Part shown: one piece after another, positions 31,601 to 39,645 of the stretch
Position numbering within the stretch: the first letter of the stretch is position 1
Layout of the letters: every line of letters begins with the position of its first letter
From: RGIG9115 sp045128915
GTDB lineage: Bacteria > Bacillota > Clostridia > UBA1381
Direction of reading: 5' to 3'
DNA length: 64,000 nucleotides
NCBI GenBank assembly: GCA_045128915.1
Contig: JBGVIT010000033.1
Coordinates: forward strand, 90,758-154,757
Translations under genes and position numbers: made by a program
Notes under the pieces: generated by a model
Told to the model about the DNA's origin: nothing
The model's database searches: none
The model's input: the letters and a program-made list of their open reading frames with translations, nothing else

Positions 31601-34600
31601 CTTCAAGACCATAACGGTATGCTTGTTTACCATAGTTATTAATTCCAAGGCTGGTATCCATATCGTAACCCCAGTTTAAATCCCACTTTCTAATAGGATT
31701 GCCATGAGCGTCAACTTCGCCAGTTTTACTATAATGCCAGAAAGAGTTCTTAGCTCTGTTATCAACCATACAATACCTTGTAGTAAAGAGGTAATAATAA
31801 AGAGCCGAATCTTTTACGAAATATTCTTCAAATCTATTCTTAAACTCTTCATCGGTAGAAGTAGTTATAAATCTATAAAGTTCAATCCACTTCTGTTTAC
31901 AATAATTGAATGCTTCGGTATTTTCCTCTTTGTTGTCGCCTTCATAAAGATAACGCCAACCATAAGTGAAATCTTCGCTAAAGTCGTCGTGTTCGAGAAT
32001 ATCCACATAATAAGTCTTAGTTAAGTCAATTTCAGTATCTTGAGTAAGAACATACTCTCCATCAATCTTTTCATAAAGAATGCCAAGGTTTTCGTTCTTT
32101 GCCCAAATATATTTCTTTTCGTGAGTGGTTTCATCTTCTTTATATCCCATTGCATTATACATTGTATCAGCAGGAAAATCAGAAAGGGGCAGCTCAACAT
32201 CCATAATTTCAACACAACACTCATATTTGTCATCCATATCTGTCAAACGAGTATTATCCGTCTTTTTAGAGTCACCTATATTACCAATTGCGTAAAAATG
32301 CCAATCTTTATCAGCAAATTCTCTGTGAGTAGACAAATCTTCGTTTGTTTCCTGAATAAAGATTACACAGTTATAGAACTCCATTGTATCCTTAATAAAA
32401 CTCGTATCTACACTTTCATCTCTAACAAATGGTCTATTATAAGGATTAAATTCATTATATCTATTAGCCAACATTGCGTTAGTCATATTATTAGACGAGG
32501 CAATATTCACTTTAGCGTTAAGATATGCAACGGGAACAGAGGTGCGAGTAAGGGTAATCTTATCTACTTCGGTTCCGTCACCTAATTTGAAATAAGGGTC
32601 AACGCCGTCAATACCAGATTTATTCATAATAAAGTCAAGGTTTCGACCAGCAGCACCATAGTTATTAGAACTTGTACCTTGACCGCTATGCATAGAATTG
32701 TAAGCAGTCCAGTTATCAAGTATAGGGTCTCCACCCTTATAAATCTGCTGAATAGTAGTATTAGGAACTTTATCACTCTTATTGTTCGTAAAGTAGGGAG
32801 CAGAAATCTTATACACTCTCAACCAAGGACATTTCTCAGCAAGAACATCTGGGTCAAGTTTTTGGTTTTCGTCATAAATTTGGTTTCTATCATAACGAGA
32901 AATCATTTCTTCCGCATTACGAGCGTCTGCAATAAAGTTATTCAAAATACCTCTGTCAGTAAGAGAGGTGTTATAAACCTTGAAACGATATATATGTAAA
33001 TCACAATCATTAGAACCTAAAGATATAACTTTAGGTGTATTCTGTGTAAAGTTATATGAATCATCATAGACCATAGGACGAGTAGACACGCCATCCTCAT
33101 AGCCCATTACCATAGGAATTGCTTCCGTGTTTTTCGAGATATTAAATTCAAATTCAATAATATCCTCTTCGGAATAAGCAAGGTCTAACTTGCCAGCCTG
33201 ACCATAAATATATGCTTCGTGGACACTCATTTCAATACCAATATGGTTGGTATCCGTTGTATTGTCCATACAAGACAGGAATGTAGCATTGGGTTTGGCA
33301 ACATTAGTTGTCTTAAACACCAACTTCATTTCCTTACCGTTCTTCTTAGCGTCATCTGCAAACAACTGATAATCAATGGTTGCAGAAGTGCCAGCTTTAA
33401 TGCAAAAATATTGGTCGCCATTCTCGTCATACTGATAACCACCATTTATCCAGTCGAAGTTATCAGATATGGACATAGAAACTGTGCCATCAGACCAAAC
33501 TCTATCCTTGTCGTTGTTCGACTTACCAGAAGGATTAAAGTCAAATGCTAAACCAGCAGTCACAGGTGCAATATCAATATCTATCTTTACAATATTAGCC
33601 TTTAATGTTTTTACGGTTTTACCACAAGTAATTGTAATAATATGCTCACCGACAATATCCGTTTTAAATGTATATATGTTGGTAGCTTTTTCCAATGTAG
33701 GCGTAGACACAACTACGCCATCAACAGCAATTTCTATTGTGGGTGTTTCTGTTGAAGGGTCATATATAGTATATTCAATATTTGTAGCATCGTATTGTCT
33801 TGCTGTGAAATTTTGATATATCGTACTAATCACAGGAGAGGTAACGCCATCATACCACATTACATCCTTTACAATACGGTTTGATTCAATGGTATTACCA
33901 TTAATTTCAGCGGTCATATAAACCTCTAACAAATGAGAACCGTGCTCTTGCACAGGAAGTTCATACGCCATAGGAATACCAGAAGAAGCGGTGGTAATCT
34001 TACCAATATCCTTGCCATCAAGAACGAAATGAATATCTTTAGAAATAGCACCATAAGGAGTATAATCAAAAGATATCTTACCAATAGGATAAGTTAATTT
34101 GTCATTAAAAGTGGATTCAAGTCTTACATCTATCTTTTGTACCGTCCAAGTTTTTGTTACCAAACTGCCAGCTTCATCTACAATAGACAAGTTAATTTTT
34201 TGTGTACCTACCGAAATATAATCAGTAACATCAAATTCATTTTCGCCATTAATAGCAGTATTTGTAGCAATTACTCTACCAGCAATCTTCCAAGTAGCAG
34301 CTCCTTCAGTTACTGCATCACCAGAAGAATCAGTTCCAGAAAATGTATATTTGATAATTGCCTTATCATTCGTAGTGACAACAAGGGGAGAAGTGGTTAC
34401 ATAACCAATCTTCAAAGAGCTACTTGTACCACCACCACTACCACCAACGATAGTAAATTTCTTTTTTGCTTCTTTCTTTTCATTCTCTTCGCCTTCGTTT
34501 TCTATTTCGTAGAAGACAAATACATTTTCACCAACATCAGGATTTTCAACATCATTATATTCAACATCATAAGTAAGACGAGGAGAGGTATCTATAGAAT

Positions 34601-35846
34601 TAACAGTAGTCTGCAAATCACCAACGGTTGTGCTTAATGAAGAAATATTCTCTGCATTCGTAGTAATAGAAGAAGAGAGGGGGGATACTTTGTCATCTAC
34701 ATATTTTTCAGTAGCATAACCTTCCAAGCTCACATTTTTAAAAGCATTATCAACTTCTTCTTTGCTATAAGTTTCTGTCTTAGTGTAATAATTCTCAAGT
34801 TTGCTGGTTATATCAGCCTCAGTAATCGCATTAGAGACATCATCTTTTGTAGCATAATCTTCTAAAACAGTGGTCAGCCTCTGTTCTGTTTCAGTCTTAT
34901 TATAGTAATTAGTTTCTAAATCAGATGTTTTTACATAACTTGCTAACTGCTCAGTTACATCTACACCCTTAATTGCTTCGTCTACATAATCAGTTGTGGC
35001 ATAATCTTCTAAAGCAAGTCTAACAACTTCAGTAGCAGCAGTAGATGCAGTTTCGGCATATCCTTTTGCAATATTAGCCGAATCTTCGGCTTCCGCAGCA
35101 GCTTTTTCCGCAGCAGCAACCTGTTCGCCAACAGCTACATTTTTAATCTCTTCAGCAACCTTTGTTGCAATATCTGCAACAAGTTCCTGCATCCAAGAAT
35201 CGTCGATATTATTAATTACTTCTTCGCAATCACACGATGATTGAAGTACATTTAAATTTTTATTAGGCTTACTTTTCCAAGTGTAAGCTTTAGCGACACC
35301 ATCGCTACCTGTAACAGTACCATTGGCGTGAATTTCAAATTCAACCGCACCAGCATCAAGTGTAACACCTGCATCAACCAACCAACCAAATCTAATCTTT
35401 TCGTCATTAAAAGTTACATTGACAGGTTTAGAACCACCGTGTCTACCACTTTTTGTCGTGTAATGAATAGAAATAACAGTGCTAACCAAGTCAAAACCGT
35501 CATAATACCTTGGCATCTCAAATGGTATATATTGAGAGTTTTCTTCTTGTGTTATATTATACTGTTTTTCATTTAAAGATATATCTTTCTTATCGTTAAT
35601 AGTAGAAATATTATCATCTGAAAAATTAGAATAACGCACATAATCAGTATGTTGTTGCCAGTTTCCATCATTGCCAGAATAAGCCGCCATCATCATAGGC
35701 ATTGCATCAAGTGTCATAATTGAAGGACTATCTATGTTCATTTCATCTACGCTCATTACAGCAGGTGCTACAGTATCTTCATTTTTTGTACTTGCTATAT
35801 TGTTCGTAGCATTTTGTTTAAGAGAGTCTTCGAATGATAAACTCAT
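28653..35846 (-). CDS. Giant tail adhesin with BppU-like head, CotH-like kinase-fold, LRR and lectin domains, 2397 aa
   Basis: Approximate order. At 100-180 is a baseplate-docking beta domain (MPRYYDGFDLVSTVISIHY) like the next two genes. A coiled coil follows at 220-350. Ig-like domains lie at 480-750 and a LamG/ConA-like domain at 770-1000. A CotH-like region at about 1050-1500 has SGQGTSSNNYG, VDNRAKNSFWHY and WDLNWGYDMDTSLG, matching the CotH DxxxxN and DxD motifs. LRR-like repeats are at 1630-1720 and two InlB-like repeats at 1835-1990. A second ConA-like domain is at 2050-2190. A C-terminal DUF6273 C-type-lectin-like domain (YWTRSP, ending GVLIEISF) is at 2230-2397. CotH proteins are secreted ATP-dependent protein kinases. 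Whether this copy is active, or only a structural fold for binding, is unknown. The GGAGGATG site gives the start. Confidence 0.75.
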   Translation of the reverse strand: MSLSFEDSLKQNATNNIASTKNEDTVAPAVMSVDEMNIDSPSIMTLDAMPMMMAAYSGNDGNWQQHTDYVRYSNFSDDNISTINDKKDISLNEKQYNITQEENSQYIPFEMPRYYDGFDLVSTVISIHYTTKSGRHGGSKPVNVTFNDEKIRFGWLVDAGVTLDAGAVEFEIHANGTVTGSDGVAKAYTWKSKPNKNLNVLQSSCDCEEVINNIDDSWMQELVADIATKVAEEIKNVAVGEQVAAAEKAAAEAEDSANIAKGYAETASTAATEVVRLALEDYATTDYVDEAIKGVDVTEQLASYVKTSDLETNYYNKTETEQRLTTVLEDYATKDDVSNAITEADITSKLENYYTKTETYSKEEVDNAFKNVSLEGYATEKYVDDKVSPLSSSITTNAENISSLSTTVGDLQTTVNSIDTSPRLTYDVEYNDVENPDVGENVFVFYEIENEGEENEKKEAKKKFTIVGGSGGGTSSSLKIGYVTTSPLVVTTNDKAIIKYTFSGTDSSGDAVTEGAATWKIAGRVIATNTAINGENEFDVTDYISVGTQKINLSIVDEAGSLVTKTWTVQKIDVRLESTFNDKLTYPIGKISFDYTPYGAISKDIHFVLDGKDIGKITTASSGIPMAYELPVQEHGSHLLEVYMTAEINGNTIESNRIVKDVMWYDGVTSPVISTIYQNFTARQYDATNIEYTIYDPSTETPTIEIAVDGVVVSTPTLEKATNIYTFKTDIVGEHIITITCGKTVKTLKANIVKIDIDIAPVTAGLAFDFNPSGKSNNDKDRVWSDGTVSMSISDNFDWINGGYQYDENGDQYFCIKAGTSATIDYQLFADDAKKNGKEMKLVFKTTNVAKPNATFLSCMDNTTDTNHIGIEMSVHEAYIYGQAGKLDLAYSEEDIIEFEFNISKNTEAIPMVMGYEDGVSTRPMVYDDSYNFTQNTPKVISLGSNDCDLHIYRFKVYNTSLTDRGILNNFIADARNAEEMISRYDRNQIYDENQKLDPDVLAEKCPWLRVYKISAPYFTNNKSDKVPNTTIQQIYKGGDPILDNWTAYNSMHSGQGTSSNNYGAAGRNLDFIMNKSGIDGVDPYFKLGDGTEVDKITLTRTSVPVAYLNAKVNIASSNNMTNAMLANRYNEFNPYNRPFVRDESVDTSFIKDTMEFYNCVIFIQETNEDLSTHREFADKDWHFYAIGNIGDSKKTDNTRLTDMDDKYECCVEIMDVELPLSDFPADTMYNAMGYKEDETTHEKKYIWAKNENLGILYEKIDGEYVLTQDTEIDLTKTYYVDILEHDDFSEDFTYGWRYLYEGDNKEENTEAFNYCKQKWIELYRFITTSTDEEFKNRFEEYFVKDSALYYYLFTTRYCMVDNRAKNSFWHYSKTGEVDAHGNPIRKWDLNWGYDMDTSLGINNYGKQAYRYGLEDTDVDEKGEEVFRESDSTFFCRIRDLFPVELKAMYNTLESKNAWHAESFINKADEWQSQFPEELWRVDIERKYIRTYNSSFINGKGDAQFLVNMANGKMKYHRRQWERSQEKYMASKYQSSVASGDNSVFRCSVPNGDLAVQPNYRLKLTPYAYMYLNVKYGTQNPIQLRAEPNKTYEIPFDGEKADIVDVYSSSLIQDFGDLSTCYVATADTSKASKVKKLIFGNATEGYDNPNFTTLTTGANYLLEELNIENVSGLTQSLNLTALNNLKELYAQGSNIGGVTFADGGKIEIAELPAIGSLSMKNLIYLTTFDVVDFGKLTNLTVENCNTVDLLTILNSAQNLNRVRIIGVDWTLEDTILLERLYNMAGIDKNGYNVDKSILTGKVHVPVIRQQQLLDYQTTWSDLEIVADTIIEQFAVTFMNADGNVLEVQYVDKGEDAIDPTTRENNPLSPTIASTVQYDFTFAGWDSALTDVFSERTITATYTESLRSYTIKYVSKGVTMQESSGLYGENVPYVGIAPTYTAEESGYVYYLFNRWDKSGFIDGDKTVNAIFDKFTYTATAFDGKDLADLSPVEIYAMNKLGLADTIVTDKDPYTIVVGNDIDYDDIESKLLISEKTYFNGRDTYIDTGIKLFDEDKDFIVAIDYEFLTGCESGATLAQCYQGNTNQGFDLTYSGSNAQLVWGTSSDNVSSINKREMIILRHKKGDNNLTVYKSNLDGNSVLTTELIKKQTTITNASLIFGASSPEEGYYENYAIGNINWAKIWYKDLGDQVCRDLAMWTHESITLEACGFRRFYLMDDLNNVTNQRCSFSLLASHLLGRTKKWNASNTNVGGWANSELNSSLNTRLYNAMPTQIKSLLKRMAVRSSVGNMSEDISASGCYITIPALIELDSAYGNTSIYGNEINAVTGVNKTVSYLSDNAARKRAFDGGDYHGYWTRSPNVSYQNYIWRIDENGVAQGITNASGHNGSPLGVLIEISF

Positions 35847-35883
35847 AAAATCATCCTCCTTTCAATTAATTTATATTTTTATT

Positions 35884-36534
35884 TTAGAATTCAACATTAA
35901 AATCAACGACAGGAACACCATCGTCAAGCGATGCGTCACCAGTCTTTAATGTTACCTTATTGCCAATTTCTTTATCACCAGACAATAATTGTAGTTCATT
36001 AGTAGATTCATTATATTTAATGTTGTCAGCCTTACTATCAGCGACAACTTTATTTCTTTCGTCGAGTGCTCTCATTTGAGCGTCGAGCTTGATAATCCTC
36101 TCATCCAAAGCAGAAAGAGCCGAATCGGGAATAACAGAATCCCAATCAGGAATAGGTGTAATTTTTAAAATATGATTATCGGTCTTTCTTACACGCTGTA
36201 CAACCTTCCCATTATTATCGACATCCAACATCGTAAATGTAAGATTCAACTCGACATCTCCAAATTCTTTTGTTAAATTGGTGTCTACGGGAAGCACATA
36301 TTTCAAATAATCATCCTTATATCGCTCATCTGACAATTTCAAAGTTTCTGTTTTAAACTCTTTACTAATAGGCATCAGATAACGCATTGTAACTGTGCAT
36401 TGCGACATATCATATCCATTATAATATTGAGGTACTAGAAACCATACCTTATTAAATAATTTTTCTCTTTGCATAATTCTGGTTTTGCAAGAACCATAGA
36501 GCGTGTTATCATTTTCTACAATAATTGTGTACAT
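35884..36534 (-). CDS. BppU-like baseplate/adaptor protein, 216 aa
   Basis: FLVPQYYNGYDMSQCTVTMRYLMPISKEFKTETLKLS is an N-terminal beta domain resembling that of the giant adhesin (PRYYDGFDLVSTVISIHYTT) and phage BppU proteins. A coiled coil (SALDERIIKLDAQMRALDERN) follows, then a short beta tip ending DGVPVVDFNVEF. It probably docks fibres onto the baseplate. AGAGGTG site; 20 bases after the 420-aa gene. Confidence 0.7.
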   Translation of the reverse strand: MYTIIVENDNTLYGSCKTRIMQREKLFNKVWFLVPQYYNGYDMSQCTVTMRYLMPISKEFKTETLKLSDERYKDDYLKYVLPVDTNLTKEFGDVELNLTFTMLDVDNNGKVVQRVRKTDNHILKITPIPDWDSVIPDSALSALDERIIKLDAQMRALDERNKVVADSKADNIKYNESTNELQLLSGDKEIGNKVTLKTGDASLDDGVPVVDFNVEF

Positions 36535-36553
36535 TTCTAAATCACCTCTTTCT

Positions 36554-37816
36554 TTATATACCTAAATAATTTTTCATTTCATCAACAGTAGCTATATCTG
36601 TCATTGGTATAGCACCTATATTTTCGAGAGTTATATTGACCATACCAGTTCTGTACTCTGTTTCGTTTTCGCCTTTAACACCAGCAACGGTAGTACCTAC
36701 AAAAACATCAAACTGGTCATCAACGGTGTAATAAACGCTTGTTCCAGCACCACACATCTTCCCAGACACCCTAAAGTTTTCATCAGTAGTAAAGTCATCA
36801 CTAATGTGGTATAAATACCCAGCAGCAACCGCACCACTATTCTTTAATTCAATCAGTTCTGCATAGGTAATTGTGCCCTTTGGCAAAAATGCGCCATTTA
36901 AGCCATTAGCAACTGCTTCTGTTTGTTGAAGATAACCCTTTGCTTCTGTAGCGCTTTCACTAGCAGAGGTTGCACTACCAGCAGCAGAATTCATACTCTG
37001 TTGTGCATCAATTGAATATCCTTCAGCAGCGATTTCGCTTGCCTCTGCTCCTGTAGCACTTGCCGCAGCGCCCATAGCACTTGTATTGGCATTCTCCATA
37101 TATGTTTTTGCATTGTTCATATATGTTTGAGCGTTCTGCTCACTTTCAAGAGCGCCAGCCTCATATTCTCTTGCTTTGCTTGCACTTGTAGAAGCGCTTG
37201 TAGCACTCAAAGCAGAACTGTTAGCGCTGTTAGAAGACTGTTGAGCATAATACTTAGCATTGTCTGTGTCTTCGCCGTCTCTTATATCAGTACCACCAAC
37301 AGCCCAAGATTTAGATGCTAAAATCACACTATTATAATCAGCCTCTGCCTTTATTAAAAGTTCAGACAAAGCATGATATTCATACGATGACTCAATCTCT
37401 GAATTTACAACAGCAGTTTCGGATACATCAATGCAAAATGTCATAGTAGACAACACTGAGCCACCCTCTATTACAGTGATTTCACCAGTGTCAGCATTAA
37501 CTTTTGCATCACCTTTATTTACTATTACTAAGTCAGCATAGCCAATTCCATCAACAATAAGCATTTGCTCTGTTAATTCAACTATAATTTTACCTTTGCT
37601 ATTTATTTCGCAAAAATCGAAAACACTATGTTCGTCTGCTTTTTTATATCTAATATATGCTGAATGTTCGCCAGAGTTAATAGGATAAAGTTCGCCATGA
37701 TTATAGCAAGTGACCGAAAGAAATCTTGAATTCTTATCATTTTGTTTGGCGTTGATTAGTATGTATTTCTTATCATAAAAATCAACATTTATATCTGTAG
37801 TAGTTCTTAACGCCAT
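36554..37816 (-). CDS. BppU-family upper baseplate protein, 420 aa
   Basis: The first about 150 residues (ALRTTTDINVDFYDKKYILINAKQNDKNSRFLSVTCYNHGE) match the BppU N-terminal domain that attaches receptor-binding proteins to the siphophage baseplate. Residues about 185-310 are a Ser/Ala coiled coil (SSNSANSSALSATSASTSASKA). The C-terminus has a fibre unit LPKGTITYAELIELKNSGAVAAGYLYHISDDF and the tag VDEMKNYLGI, shared with 13882-16527. GGTGG site. Confidence 0.8.
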   Translation of the reverse strand: MALRTTTDINVDFYDKKYILINAKQNDKNSRFLSVTCYNHGELYPINSGEHSAYIRYKKADEHSVFDFCEINSKGKIIVELTEQMLIVDGIGYADLVIVNKGDAKVNADTGEITVIEGGSVLSTMTFCIDVSETAVVNSEIESSYEYHALSELLIKAEADYNSVILASKSWAVGGTDIRDGEDTDNAKYYAQQSSNSANSSALSATSASTSASKAREYEAGALESEQNAQTYMNNAKTYMENANTSAMGAAASATGAEASEIAAEGYSIDAQQSMNSAAGSATSASESATEAKGYLQQTEAVANGLNGAFLPKGTITYAELIELKNSGAVAAGYLYHISDDFTTDENFRVSGKMCGAGTSVYYTVDDQFDVFVGTTVAGVKGENETEYRTGMVNITLENIGAIPMTDIATVDEMKNYLGI

Positions 37817-37841
37817 ATCTAATCACCACCTTAAATGTTGT

Positions 37842-38501
37842 TTAATCTTTGTTATGTTTAATTACTAATTTAATGTCAACAGGAAGTATGGGAAGGTGCT
37901 CAATGCAATATTCAAATTTAGCATCACCATGCGAATTTCCTCCAACACCTTTATAAGCTTTATGCAATCCAACAAACTCATCATATTCATCTTCTGGAAT
38001 ACCACCAATTGAAATATAATATTTATATTTCTCATTAATTTTTGCCGCTAGTGTCTCCTTGTTGGCATCAATTAAAGCATTAATTTGTGTGTCTCTACTG
38101 GCAATAGAATCCTTTAATTCTTTTTGAATTTCAAGACTTTGTTTTCTATCGTTGATTCTATTATTAGAATAAGCTTTCATTTCTTCATGTAAAGCCCTAC
38201 GGTCTTCACGACTTTCTTTCATGTAATTATTTAGATTATTTCTAAATTCTTCTTCATCTTTACAATGTCTTTTTTGAAGTTTATCTAAATTTTCAGCAGT
38301 TGTTTTTGCTAATTCAGCAGTGGTTTTTAATTGTTCACTTTCTTGTCGTCTTTGTTTCATTTTTTTAGTTTCAATACCAAGTTTTTCAACAAACAACCAA
38401 TCAAACAAAGACCAAATAAATTTAACACAAACAAGAAGAAGTAGTACTGCAATAATTACATACCACCAATCTATCTGTGCCAATTCTTTTACATTATCCA
38501 T
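37842..38501 (-). CDS. Membrane-anchored coiled-coil protein, lysis-module candidate
   Basis: One transmembrane helix at residues 12-37 (WWYVIIAVLLLLVCVKFIWSLF) is followed by a long charged coiled coil (about 40-160) and a small C-terminal domain (YYISIGGIPEDEYDEFVGLHKAYKGVGG). It lies directly after the amidase gene, where holins usually are. A single anchor with a large soluble domain is not a classical holin, but fits some phage holin-like or lysis-regulator proteins. Membrane topology supports cytoplasmic coiled coil. Assignment rests on context. Confidence 0.55.
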   Translation of the reverse strand: MDNVKELAQIDWWYVIIAVLLLLVCVKFIWSLFDWLFVEKLGIETKKMKQRRQESEQLKTTAELAKTTAENLDKLQKRHCKDEEEFRNNLNNYMKESREDRRALHEEMKAYSNNRINDRKQSLEIQKELKDSIASRDTQINALIDANKETLAAKINEKYKYYISIGGIPEDEYDEFVGLHKAYKGVGGNSHGDAKFEYCIEHLPILPVDIKLVIKHNKD

Positions 38502-38540
38502 CTCACATCCACGACCATCCTTTCATTATTATTTTTTAGT

Positions 38541-38599
38541 AGACATCTATGGAATATGAGATGTCTTTAAAGAGGAGAGGGAGAATGCGCTTCTCCCTC
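38541..38599 (-). other. Two hairpins between amidase and membrane protein genes
   Basis: GAGGGAGAA/TTCTCCCTC (38577-38599, 9 bp, 5-base loop) and AGACATCT/AGATGTCT (38541-38566, 8 bp). Leftward, the first is followed by TCCTCTTTAAAG and the second by ACTAAAAAA, so neither is a strong terminator; mRNA processing or attenuation is more likely. Confidence 0.5.
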
Positions 38600-38629
38600 A
38601 AATTTTATAAGTTTAATAGTTTAAAATGC

Positions 38630-39346
38630 TCATTTTAAGAGTTCATTTACTCTTGTTCTCACTTTGGCATACGCATAAGTACATCCAGATTTTTTTAAAG
38701 ATTTTTCTCTATTCGTATGCCCATTGCCGTGTTCCCCAGCAATAACCTCTTTTGCCCAATCATCAAGAGATTTAATGGGGGAGAGAGGTTTCTTTTTTAA
38801 TTTCAAAAACTCAATAAGACCTTCAGCAACAGCTTTGGCATAAGCAGTTTGTCCAGCATCAGAAGTGATAATTTTATAGTCTTGCTTGTTCGTCATAAAT
38901 CCGCCTTCAACTAAAATAGCTGGGATAGTATTCTGATTAATAACATAAAAATTTTCTTTCTTAATACCTCTGCCTTTAAGACCAGTATATTTAACCAATC
39001 TGTTATAAATGCATTTGGCGAGTTTCATATCTTTGGAAGTAGCCTTTTTATCTGCATATATTTCTACACCAGTAGCATTATTCCAATCATCGCCAAAAGC
39101 ATTATGATGAATCGAAACAAATACTTCAACCTTTTCAGCTTTGTATTTTGCTAATCTTGAAGAAAGAGTTTCATCGGTATAACCTTCATTGTTATCGGTA
39201 TGAATAATTTCCACATCGTAATCTTTAAGCATATTAACTATGCGTTTTCTAACTTGGTTATTTAAATCCCATTCTTTAATCCCATCAGGTGTCTGTTTGC
39301 CTTTTGTATTTTTAGAATGTCCACAATCAAGTCCGATTTTTACCAC
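38630..39346 (-). CDS. Endolysin: N-acetylmuramoyl-L-alanine amidase (Amidase_3) with Cpl-7-like wall-binding repeat
   Basis: 238 residues. Zinc ligands and catalytic residues: DCGHS (H10), EWDLN (E25), SIHHNAFG (H80), VEGGFMTN (E147), the Amidase_3 pattern. It cuts the bond between muramic acid and the stem peptide. The C-terminal SLDDWAKEVIAGEHGNGHTNREKSL and YAYAKVRTRVNELL resemble the Cpl-7 (CW_7) repeat that binds muropeptides of many Gram-positives. The start codon is GTG with a GGTGG site. There is no signal peptide, so release depends on a holin; the neighbouring membrane protein is the candidate. It sits inside the tail cluster rather than at its end. Confidence 0.9.
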   Translation of the reverse strand: MVKIGLDCGHSKNTKGKQTPDGIKEWDLNNQVRKRIVNMLKDYDVEIIHTDNNEGYTDETLSSRLAKYKAEKVEVFVSIHHNAFGDDWNNATGVEIYADKKATSKDMKLAKCIYNRLVKYTGLKGRGIKKENFYVINQNTIPAILVEGGFMTNKQDYKIITSDAGQTAYAKAVAEGLIEFLKLKKKPLSPIKSLDDWAKEVIAGEHGNGHTNREKSLKKSGCTYAYAKVRTRVNELLK

Positions 39347-39400
39347 AAAAATTCCACCTATCTTAATTAGTTTTTGTTATGAATTCATAGTAATTATTTT

Positions 39401-39628
39401 TTAATCTGCATTTTCATCTGCAACTTCCGTTTTCTTAGAAGTCTCTTCAAGCATTTTTACATAAGTTGCTTCTTCTTCCACGGTCTGTCTTTCTGCGAGA
39501 GAATGAATCTGGGAATAAAACTCTTTTATAATCAAGTCTAGGATAATAGGGGAGAGTCCTGATTCATTACAGATATTTGCTAATTTGTTTTTAGTTTCTT
39601 TTATAACCATTGTAAGTGGTTTATTCAT
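39401..39628 (-). CDS. Small acidic phage protein, 75 aa
   Basis: MNKPLTMVIKETKNKLANICNESGLSPIILDLIIKEFYSQI is a conserved-looking helical block of Firmicutes phages, always near tail or lysis genes. The C-terminus is acidic (EETSKKTEVADENAD). Function unknown. The GGAGG site lies near the stop of the S74 tail protein. Confidence 0.65.
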   Translation of the reverse strand: MNKPLTMVIKETKNKLANICNESGLSPIILDLIIKEFYSQIHSLAERQTVEEEATYVKMLEETSKKTEVADENAD

Positions 39629-39645
39629 TTTTCTTTTACCTCCAT

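Noticed and set aside
28653..35846. Complete diversity-generating retroelement
   Set aside because: No reverse transcriptase gene or template repeat is present in the window; only the target-like fold is seen.
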